11,583 nt of DNA. Source: an uncultured Clostridiaceae bacterium (GTDB taxonomy: Bacteria; Bacillota; Clostridia; TANB77; CAG-508). Location of the stretch: contig CATZDQ010000034.1 in assembly GCA_958417695.1 (NCBI GenBank), forward strand, positions 1-11,583, given 5' to 3'. A program made the translations under genes and the position numbers. This document shows, piece after piece, positions 1 through 5,058 of the stretch (position 1 is its first letter; each line of letters opens with the position of its first letter). The notes below the pieces were generated by a model that was given only the letters and a program-made list of their open reading frames with translations, had not been told where the DNA came from and ran no database searches.

Positions 1-337
1 ATTTATGCTATATAGTATAAAATATGAAAAAGAAGAGATGAAGATACGATTAAAATTTAAGTGTATAGAAAAACTCAAAAGATAATAGAAAATATCTTGT
101 TGTATTGTGCAAAAAAATGTCAATAATACAAAGTTTTTGCATTATAGTGCAAAAACTTTACTTAGTATAAGATTACAGACTATTATCCTAAATATTTACT
201 TTAGATGTTTTACCTACAGCTACTTATAATGGAATAAAGAGGATGAATGTAATTGATTGGTTGCTTAAAAATAAAGAATAGAAAAAAAGCAACCCCAAAA
301 GATATCTTTTAAATTTTATATCTTAAAGGTTAAATAG
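1..337. other. Left intergenic stretch with no supported gene
   Basis: I find no open frame with a start codon and ribosome binding site here. The stretch is very A+T-rich and contains one clear structure, the inverted repeat at 130-159. A short plus-strand frame (192-281) reads as about 29 residues ending in a stop at 279-281, but it has no start codon and resembles nothing I recognise. It could be the tail of a decayed gene. The stretch ends at the terminator hairpin of the minus-strand gene at 381-650. Confidence 0.6.
130..159. repeat. Perfect 12-bp inverted repeat with 6-nt spacer
   Basis: The left arm AAAGTTTTTGCA (130-141) is the exact reverse complement of the right arm TGCAAAAACTTT (148-159), with a 6-nt spacer. 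GTGCAAAAA at 147-155 is also repeated directly at 108-116. No T-tract follows on the plus strand, so it is not a typical intrinsic terminator. It could be a transcription-end hairpin for a gene to the left, an operator, or a remnant of a mobile-element end. The sequence does not decide between these. Confidence 0.6.
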
Positions 338-366
338 AAAAAGAAAATCTGCTAGATTTTCTTTTT
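338..366 (-). terminator. Intrinsic terminator hairpin, probably bidirectional
   Basis: A 13-bp perfect stem (338-350 with 354-366) closes on a GCT triloop. The arms are A-rich on one side and T-rich on the other, so a U-tract emerges in either direction. It lies 14 bp beyond the stop codon of the minus-strand gene at 381-650 and would end that transcript. Confidence 0.75.
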
Positions 367-380
367 TGGCTATTTTCTGT

Positions 381-650
381 TTATAATTCTATACTAATAT
401 GACCAGAAGTTTCTTCTTTGAAGTTCTTAACAATAGAAGAAATTTGTCCCTCTGTTAAGAAACGATTTAAATTAGAAAGAGAAATACCTGTGCCATAAGA
501 AAGTGCTTCTAAAGTAGCAGGACAATCATTATCTGCTAAAAATCCTTTTAGAGTAGCTAGGTCTTTTTGGTCTCTTGCCTCACAATTAGGACAAATATGA
601 TTAGTAGATGCAAAGAAAGCACCACAACGTTTACATTTATTTAATTCCAT
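381..650 (-). CDS. Small zinc-ribbon/HTH-like protein resembling YvyF (TIGR03826)
   Basis: The 89-residue protein has an N-terminal zinc-ribbon pattern, C6-x2-C9 and C20-x2-C23. A helical segment follows (about residues 30-75) ending in a GISLSNLNRFLTEGQI-like stretch that looks like a small helix-turn-helix. This order of zinc ribbon, linker and helical repeat matches the YvyF family, annotated in Firmicutes as 'flagellar operon protein' from its usual position near flgM/flgK; its biochemical role is unclear. Here no flagellar gene is adjacent. The start is supported by AGGAGG 8 nt upstream of the ATG. A possible extended -10 (TGATACAAT) lies upstream on the minus strand at 732-724, and a hairpin terminator lies just downstream. 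The gene therefore appears monocistronic and diverges from the perR operon. The family assignment rests on recalled pattern only; an unrelated zinc-ribbon regulator is possible. Confidence 0.7.
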   Translation of the reverse strand: MELNKCKRCGAFFASTNHICPNCEARDQKDLATLKGFLADNDCPATLEALSYGTGISLSNLNRFLTEGQISSIVKNFKEETSGHISIEL

Positions 651-771
651 AGAAAAATCCTCCTATTCTGAAATTCCCTATTATCTTCTATAAAAATACA
701 AATTTATTTCTTATATGACATGTATTGTATCATAGATTTAAAAAAAATAAAAGATAAATTTCAAAAAATAC

Positions 772-800
772 TTGCAATTTATGAAGAACTTATATATAAT
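772..800 (+). promoter_or_regulatory. Sigma-A-type promoter of the perR-rubrerythrin operon
   Basis: TTGCAA (772-777) and a perfect TATAAT (795-800) are separated by exactly 17 bp. Transcription should start near 806-808, inside the Fur/PerR box at 803-817. Confidence 0.8.
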
Positions 801-802
801 AA

Positions 803-817
803 TGATAATCGTTATCA
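803..817. promoter_or_regulatory. Fur/PerR-family operator (7-1-7 box)
   Basis: TGATAATCGTTATCA matches the classical Fur-type 7-1-7 consensus TGATAAT-N-ATTATCA at 13 of 14 fixed positions. It starts 3 bp after the -10 hexamer and covers the predicted transcription start, the expected place for repression. It lies directly in front of a Fur-family gene, so autoregulation of the operon is the natural inference. Confidence 0.85.
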
Positions 818-832
818 AGAAAGGAAAAAAAC

Positions 833-1243
833 ATGAAAAAGTATAGTAGACAAAGAGAATTAATCTTACAGTCTTTAAAAAAAAGAGTTGATCACCCGAC
901 AGCAGAAACCTTATATGCAGATTTGAAAGTGCAAATGCCAGAAATAGGAATTGCAACGGTTTATAGAAATTTAGCAGATTTATGCGAAACAGGGGATATT
1001 ATTAAAATTAAATCTAAAAGTGGACCAGATCGTTTTGACGGAAATCCAGAACCACACATTCATTTTGAATGTGATGAATGCCATGAAATTTATGATATTT
1101 TTATTCAGGATAACCAAACTAAAAAGATTGATAACGAAATAAAAAGATTAGCAGAAAACATTGATGCACAAAGCCATACATCGAATATTTGGATATATGG
1201 ATTATGTAAGAAATGTAAAGTATTAGCTAATTTTAAAAAGTAA
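833..1243 (+). CDS. perR: Fur-family peroxide/iron-responsive repressor, PerR type
   Basis: The 136-residue protein has the Fur fold: an N-terminal winged helix (about residues 1-65, with the GIATVYRNL recognition-helix signature) and a C-terminal metal-binding dimerisation domain. The structural zinc site is C80-x2-C83 plus C125-x2-C128. Residues aligning by eye with the regulatory-site ligands of B. subtilis PerR are all present: H21, D69, H75, H77 and D88. An Asp at the D88 position is typical of PerR, whereas Fur proteins usually carry Glu, and this favours peroxide sensing by iron-catalysed histidine oxidation. The N-terminus is shorter than in B. subtilis PerR (145 aa), but the start is fixed by AAAGG about 8 nt upstream. 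The next gene, 17 bp downstream, is a rubrerythrin, a classic PerR target in clostridia. The operator looks more Fur-like than PerR-like, so a Fur or mixed role is not excluded. Confidence 0.85.
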   Translation: MKKYSRQRELILQSLKKRVDHPTAETLYADLKVQMPEIGIATVYRNLADLCETGDIIKIKSKSGPDRFDGNPEPHIHFECDECHEIYDIFIQDNQTKKIDNEIKRLAENIDAQSHTSNIWIYGLCKKCKVLANFKK

Positions 1244-1260
1244 AAAGTAGGAGGAAAATA

Positions 1261-1812
1261 ATGAAAGCTTATGTTTGTAAAGTATGTGGATATGTACATT
1301 TTGGAGAGGAAGCACCAGAAAAATGCCCACAATGTGGAGCATCAAAAGATAAATTTGTAGAGAAAGAGGAAAGTGCACAGAAGAATTATGCAGATGAACA
1401 CGTAATCGGTGTAGCACAAGGAGTAGATGAAGAAATTGTAAAAGGATTAAGAGACAATTTTAATGGAGAATGTACAGAAGTAGGTATGTATTTAGCTATG
1501 AGTAGACAGGCAGATAGAGAAGGCTATCCAGAAATTGCAGAAGCTTTTAAAAGATATGCACTAGAAGAAGCAGAACATGCTGCTAAATTTGCAGAATTAT
1601 TAGGAGAATTAGTATTTCCAGATACAAAGAAAAATGTCATGTTAAGAGCAGAAGCTGAACAAGGTGCTTGTATGGGCAAGAAGGAAATTGCAACAAAAGC
1701 AAAACAATTAGGATATGATGCTATCCATGATACAGTACATGAAATGTGCAAGGACGAAGCAAGACATGGAAGAGGTTTTGATGGTTTATTAAAAAGATAT
1801 TTTAATGACTAA
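1261..1812 (+). CDS. Reverse rubrerythrin (NADH peroxidase terminal component)
   Basis: This 183-residue non-haem iron protein is cytoplasmic and reduces hydrogen peroxide, and probably oxygen, in anaerobes, taking electrons from NADH through rubredoxin-type carriers. Domain order is reversed relative to classical rubrerythrin. The rubredoxin domain comes first (C6-x2-C9 and C22-x2-C25, residues 1-35). The ferritin-like four-helix di-iron domain follows (about 45-183), with E70, the E103-x2-H106 pair, E131/E133 and E166-x2-H169 as likely ligand carriers. This order and the EEAPEKCPQCGA motif are characteristic of clostridial revRbr. AGGAGG lies 6 nt before the ATG. The gene shares the perR promoter and ends at a strong terminator, so derepression of PerR by peroxide should induce both genes. 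The protein looks complete and intact. Confidence 0.93.
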   Translation: MKAYVCKVCGYVHFGEEAPEKCPQCGASKDKFVEKEESAQKNYADEHVIGVAQGVDEEIVKGLRDNFNGECTEVGMYLAMSRQADREGYPEIAEAFKRYALEEAEHAAKFAELLGELVFPDTKKNVMLRAEAEQGACMGKKEIATKAKQLGYDAIHDTVHEMCKDEARHGRGFDGLLKRYFND

Positions 1813-1834
1813 AATAAAAAATAAATTCGACAAG

Positions 1835-1863
1835 AAACACTTAACTTTTTAAGTGTTTTTTTG
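1835..1863 (+). terminator. Intrinsic terminator of the perR-rubrerythrin operon
   Basis: A 10-bp perfect stem (AAACACTTAA at 1835-1844 with 1849-1858) closes a 4-nt loop and runs into a T-tract to about 1862, 22 bp after the rubrerythrin stop codon. Confidence 0.9.
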
Positions 1864-1869
1864 TATACT
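1841..1869 (+). promoter_or_regulatory. Candidate promoter embedded in the preceding terminator
   Basis: TTAACT (1841-1846) lies 17 bp before TATACT (1864-1869). The -35 is formed by the stem and loop of the terminator hairpin. It would drive the gene at 1904. Each hexamer is imperfect, so this is a moderate call. Confidence 0.5.
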
Positions 1870-1903
1870 CATTTAAAGTAAATAAAAAGGGTGGGGAGAC
1901 GCA

Positions 1904-2443
1904 ATGCAAGAGGATAAAGATTATTTAAATAAGTATAAAGCGACAATAGGAAATGCAAGTGATAAAGTAATAACCGATTTTAGAATAGAACAAATGGTAT
2001 GTCAAAAAATAGAAACGCTTATGAATACAGTAAAAGAAGATACAGAAACATTTACACTAAAAGAAAAAGAAGATATTATGCAAATATATATGGAATATGA
2101 AATAGGAATTAAGCAGATGTTTAAACTAGGTTTTTCAGAGAAGGAAAAAGAAATAGAAGACAGATACCAAATAGAGAGGCAAAAACAAGAAAATAATGGA
2201 AAACAGACAGTTGTTTTAACAATATTAAGAAAAAGAATCAATGAAGGACTAATACAATTAGAAAAGGAAAATCCAGAAAATCCAATATGGAATATGCTAA
2301 TAGTAGATAGAGGCAAGTTTTTAAATGAAGCGATAGCCAATAGATGGTTTGAGAAGGCAGATACACATACCATATTAGGTCTAACAGATAAATGGATAGA
2401 AGAGCAAAAAACACAAATGCAAAGAGAAAGACAAGTTAGTTGA
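1904..2443 (+). CDS. Hypothetical charged helical protein, family not recognised
   Basis: The 179-residue product is rich in Lys, Glu, Gln and Ile, with no signal peptide and no membrane segment, so it is probably cytoplasmic. It looks almost entirely alpha-helical. A strongly charged stretch at about residues 80-100 could form a short coiled coil. The C-terminal half contains a Trp-bearing segment (ENPIWNML near 125-132, RWFEKAD near 147-153, TDKWIEEQ near 161-168) that may be a small folded domain. The start is supported by a GGTGGGGA-type ribosome binding site about 7 nt upstream and by the preceding terminator, which makes this an independent unit. The next gene lies 139 bp downstream, so shared transcription is possible. 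I see no catalytic motif and propose no function. Confidence 0.7.
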   Translation: MQEDKDYLNKYKATIGNASDKVITDFRIEQMVCQKIETLMNTVKEDTETFTLKEKEDIMQIYMEYEIGIKQMFKLGFSEKEKEIEDRYQIERQKQENNGKQTVVLTILRKRINEGLIQLEKENPENPIWNMLIVDRGKFLNEAIANRWFEKADTHTILGLTDKWIEEQKTQMQRERQVS

Positions 2444-2582
2444 AAAATAATGAGCTGTTAGAAAAATAGTTTGAGAAAAGGTATGTATATAAGTTTTATG
2501 AAAACGTATAGGTATATAAAACGCCCAAAAAGATTTATCTTCCATGTTTATTCCGTTATTCTTTTTTTAGAAAGGGGGAAGT

Positions 2583-3044
2583 ATGGAAAAATTAAAACAA
2601 ACCAAGATATTAGGTATCATAGGAAGTATACTACTAATCATATCCGTGTTTTTACCCATGTTAGTTGAAAAAAGTATCTTAGGAGAATATTCACTTAATT
2701 GGATTAAAACAGAAGGTATTTTTGTAGTGGTTTTAGCAGTAGTCAATCTAATACTTATTTTCTCTGATAAATTATCTGATAAGATAGTTTTTATGGAAAA
2801 GCTAAAAAATCCGAAGTTAATCCTAATTTCAACAGGTATGATTCTAATTATGCTATTATTACTTACATTTAGTCCAGGCAGGCTAGTAGCTAGTGCAAGT
2901 GGCGTATCTGGAAGTTATGCGCAGATGTTAGAAACATACTTAGGGGAGTATATTCAATTTGGTATAGGTTTTTACATAGCTTGGGTAGGTATTTTACTTT
3001 CAGCAATACATGCCGTTTTTCATAAAACAGATGCTTTAGATTAA
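2583..3044 (+). CDS. Four-helix integral membrane protein of unknown function
   Basis: The 153-residue protein has four predicted membrane helices at roughly residues 9-27, 45-61, 79-96 and 126-146. Short extracytoplasmic loops follow helices 1 and 3, and a Lys/Asp-rich cytoplasmic loop (62-78) joins the middle pair. The Pro closing helix 1 (SVFLPML) and the glycine-rich region before helix 4 resemble a common four-helix membrane-protein architecture in Firmicutes with no assigned role. The start is supported by GAAAGGGGG just upstream. The gene ends about 50 bp before the hairpin that precedes rpsB. No catalytic residues are evident. It could be a membrane anchor or stress-related protein, but nothing in the sequence identifies it. 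Confidence 0.75.
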   Translation: MEKLKQTKILGIIGSILLIISVFLPMLVEKSILGEYSLNWIKTEGIFVVVLAVVNLILIFSDKLSDKIVFMEKLKNPKLILISTGMILIMLLLLTFSPGRLVASASGVSGSYAQMLETYLGEYIQFGIGFYIAWVGILLSAIHAVFHKTDALD

Positions 3045-3093
3045 AAAAGTATACCAATGAATTCTTTTATTTAGTAAGAAACAAAAAATTACG

Positions 3094-3122
3094 AAAAAGG
3101 CTTGCATTTGTAAGCTTTTTTT
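3094..3122 (+). terminator. Terminator hairpin upstream of rpsB
   Basis: A 12-bp stem (3094-3105 with 3110-3121, including two G-T wobbles) closes on the 4-nt loop ATTT and ends in a run of T. It would terminate transcription from the membrane-protein gene and overlaps the -35 of the rpsB promoter. Confidence 0.75.
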
Positions 3123-3130
3123 GTTATAAT
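3102..3130 (+). promoter_or_regulatory. rpsB-tsf promoter
   Basis: TTGCAT (3102-3107) and a perfect TATAAT (3125-3130) are spaced 17 bp apart. The start would fall near 3137, giving a leader of about 112 nt before the rpsB ATG. The -35 hexamer is part of the terminator stem at 3094-3122. Confidence 0.8.
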
Positions 3131-3136
3131 CATAAG

Positions 3137-3248
3137 CGTAAAAAAATACACACACTTTATGTAGTTAAAAAAGGGTGCTTGTTATTATAACAAGTCTTTT
3201 TCAATGTTAGAGGTAAAGTGGAGGTAAAACAAAAAGGAGGAAATGAAA
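3137..3248 (+). promoter_or_regulatory. Structured rpsB mRNA leader with attenuator-like hairpin
   Basis: The leader contains a hairpin centred at 3186 (CTTGTTA at 3178-3184 with TAACAAG at 3188-3194). It can be extended outward by an A/G-rich left side and the T5 run at 3197-3201, giving a terminator-like shape. CACTTTA at 3153-3159 can pair with TAAAGTG at 3214-3220 to enclose it. GAGGTAAA occurs twice (3210-3217 and 3221-3228) before the true ribosome binding site GGAGG (3236-3240). Autogenous control by ribosomal protein S2 is known in proteobacteria. Control here is an inference from structure and position, and this does not obviously match a motif I know. Confidence 0.5.
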
Positions 3249-4034
3249 ATGGCAGTAGTTGCAATGAAACAATTACTAGAAGCAGGTGTTCATTTTGGAC
3301 ATCAAACAAGAAGATGGGATCCTAAAATGGCAGAATACATTTTCCAAGCAAGAAATGGTATTCACATTATTGATCTTCAAAAAACTTCTAAAAAAATCGA
3401 TGAGGCATATAGCTTCATGAAAGAACAAGCAGAAGAAGGAAAAACAGTTCTATTTGTAGGAACTAAAAAACAAGCACAAGAGTGCATGAAAGAAGCTGCT
3501 GAAAAAAGCGGTATGTTCTATGTTAACCAAAGATGGTTAGGTGGAATGCTTACAAACTTTGGAACAATTAGAAGAAGAGTAGAAAGATTAAAAGAATTAG
3601 AAACAATGCAAGAAGATGGTACATTTGATGTACTACCTAAAAAAGAAGTTATTCTTTTAAAGAAAGAAATGGAAAAACTAGAAAAGAACCTTGGGGGAAT
3701 TAAAGAAATGACACAAATTCCTGGCGTTATTTTCGTAGTAGACCCTAAAAAAGAAAGAATTGCTATCTTAGAAGCTAGAAAATTAAATATACCAGTTGTT
3801 GGTCTAATTGATACAAACTGTAACCCAGATGATGTAGATTATGCTATCCCTGGAAATGATGATGCTATCCGTGCTGTAAAATTAATTGCAGACACTATGG
3901 CAAATGCTATCATCGAAGGTAGACAAGGCGAATCTATGGATATGGAAGTAGAAGAAATGGCACAAGAAGAAGTAAAAGAAGAACCAGAAAGCATAGAAGA
4001 AGTTGTAGCAGCAGAAGAAACAGTAGAAGAATAA
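3249..4034 (+). CDS. rpsB: 30S ribosomal protein S2
   Basis: S2 is a component of the small ribosomal subunit, binding late at the head-body junction. The product begins MAVVAMKQLLEAGVHFGHQT, the canonical bacterial S2 N-terminus. It contains the family blocks RWDPKMAEYIF, GTKKQAQ, RWLGGMLTNF, PGVIFVVDPKKE and GLIDTNCNPDD, all in order. Length is 261 residues with an acidic C-terminal tail of about 30 residues rich in Glu. An upstream in-frame ATG at 3243 is only 2 nt from GGAGG (3236-3240), while 3249 is 8 nt from it and matches the family start, so 3249 is chosen. It is first in the rpsB-tsf operon, the usual order in bacteria, behind a strong promoter and a structured leader. Confidence 0.97.
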   Translation: MAVVAMKQLLEAGVHFGHQTRRWDPKMAEYIFQARNGIHIIDLQKTSKKIDEAYSFMKEQAEEGKTVLFVGTKKQAQECMKEAAEKSGMFYVNQRWLGGMLTNFGTIRRRVERLKELETMQEDGTFDVLPKKEVILLKKEMEKLEKNLGGIKEMTQIPGVIFVVDPKKERIAILEARKLNIPVVGLIDTNCNPDDVDYAIPGNDDAIRAVKLIADTMANAIIEGRQGESMDMEVEEMAQEEVKEEPESIEEVVAAEETVEE

Positions 4035-4050
4035 ATCAATTAAAATCAAA

Positions 4051-4089
4051 AAAAGAGGGTAGAGCTCTTTATCTGCTCTAACCTCTTTT
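4051..4089 (+). terminator. Hairpin between rpsB and tsf (attenuator or processing site)
   Basis: Arms 4051-4065 and 4075-4089 form a 15-bp stem with one G-A mismatch and a 9-nt loop, 16 bp after the rpsB stop. The right arm ends in TTTT and T-rich sequence follows (4091-4097). The tsf ribosome binding site starts 11 nt later at 4101. Partial termination or mRNA processing would set the S2 to EF-Ts ratio; which one occurs cannot be read from sequence. Confidence 0.7.
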
Positions 4090-4113
4090 ATATTTTTAAA
4101 AGGAGGAAAGAAA

Positions 4114-4998
4114 ATGATTACAGCAAGCCAAGTAAAAGAGCTTAGAGAAAAAACAGGTGCAGGCATGATGGACTGCAAAAAAGTATTAACAGAAACGAAT
4201 GGTGATGAGGAAAAAGCAATCGAGTTATTACGTGAAAGAGGAATTGCAAAAGCTGCTAAAAAATCAGACAGAATTGCAGCAGAAGGGCTAGTAGCTGCAT
4301 ACGTAACTGATGATAAAAAAGTAGGAACAGTTGTAGAAGTAAATGCAGAGACAGACTTTGTTGCTAAGAATGAAGAATTTAGAACTTTTGTTGCTGACAT
4401 AGCAAAACAAATTGCTGAAAAAGCACCAGCTACAGTAGAGGATTTATTAGAACAAGAAGCAATGTTTGAAGCAGGAAAGACAGTAGGAGAAGTTTTAACT
4501 GGAAAAATAGCAACTATTGGTGAAAACATGTCTATTAGAAGATTCGAAAGATTTGAATCAGCAAATGGAACTGTTGAAAAATATATACATGGGGATGGAA
4601 AAATTGGTGTTTTAGTAGAAATGGAAAATGCTACAGAAGATTTAGAAAAAGATATTTGTATGCAAATTGCAGCTGCTAAACCAGAATATTTAGATAGAGA
4701 AGCTGTACCACAAGAAGCTGTAGAAAAAGAAATGGAAATCTTAAAAGCACAAGCTATGAATGAAGGAAAACCAGCTGAAATAGCAGAAAAAATGGTACAA
4801 GGAAGAATCGGAAAATTCTATGGAGAAATTTGCTTAATAGAGCAAGAATTTGTAAAAGACCCAGATGTAAAAGTTGGAAAAATGGTAGCAGATAAAGGTG
4901 CTAAAATTGTTAGATTTGCAAGATTAGAAAAAGGTGAAGGATTAGAAAAAAGAGAAGAAAACTTTGCTGAAGAAGTTGCAAAACAAATTAATGGATAA
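4114..4998 (+). CDS. tsf: Translation elongation factor Ts
   Basis: EF-Ts is the cytoplasmic guanine-nucleotide exchange factor that releases GDP from EF-Tu. The 294-residue product starts MITASQVKELREKTGAGMMDCKK, with the UBA-like N-terminal domain (about 1-52) typical of the family. The TDFVAKN signature at residues 80-86 inserts at the EF-Tu nucleotide site. Two further core subdomains follow up to about residue 285. Length and motifs are normal for a complete protein. AGGAGG (4101-4106) lies 7 nt before the ATG. The gene is the second in the rpsB-tsf operon after a 79-bp gap that carries a hairpin. It ends at a long hairpin shared with the convergent pilin-like gene. Confidence 0.97.
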   Translation: MITASQVKELREKTGAGMMDCKKVLTETNGDEEKAIELLRERGIAKAAKKSDRIAAEGLVAAYVTDDKKVGTVVEVNAETDFVAKNEEFRTFVADIAKQIAEKAPATVEDLLEQEAMFEAGKTVGEVLTGKIATIGENMSIRRFERFESANGTVEKYIHGDGKIGVLVEMENATEDLEKDICMQIAAAKPEYLDREAVPQEAVEKEMEILKAQAMNEGKPAEIAEKMVQGRIGKFYGEICLIEQEFVKDPDVKVGKMVADKGAKIVRFARLEKGEGLEKREENFAEEVAKQING

Positions 4999-5006
4999 TA
5001 TTTTAT

Positions 5007-5052
5007 CAAATAAAAGAGAAGGGGAGAATATTCTTCCTTTCTCTTTTATTTG
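5007..5052. terminator. Bidirectional terminator between tsf and the pilin-like gene
   Basis: Arms 5007-5026 and 5033-5052 form a 20-bp stem with two G-T wobbles and the 6-nt loop AATATT. Each arm ends in an A/T-rich block, so a U-rich end is formed on either strand. It begins 8 bp after the tsf stop and ends 6 bp before the stop of the convergent gene, and probably ends both transcripts. Confidence 0.88.
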
Positions 5053-5058
5053 GTAAAT

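Noticed and set aside
192..281. Short plus-strand frame that might be the tail of a transposase or other decayed gene
   Set aside because: Only about 29 codons, no start codon, and no family block I can name with confidence.
738..956. Minus-strand frame overlapping the perR promoter and 5' end
   Set aside because: Phe/Ile-rich translation of A/T-rich sequence opposite a well-supported gene and promoter; no ribosome binding site.
2002..2373. Minus-strand frame of 123 codons opposite the 1904-2443 gene
   Set aside because: Ser/Phe/Ile-rich composition typical of antisense to a Lys/Glu-rich gene; no Shine-Dalgarno site.
2471..2668. Plus-strand frame of 65 codons before and overlapping the four-helix membrane protein
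   Set aside because: Overlaps the start of the better-supported gene at 2583 in another frame and lacks a ribosome binding site.
3882..4529. Minus-strand frame of 215 codons across the rpsB-tsf junction
   Set aside because: Antisense shadow of two highly conserved genes, including their intergenic hairpin; composition is not protein-like.
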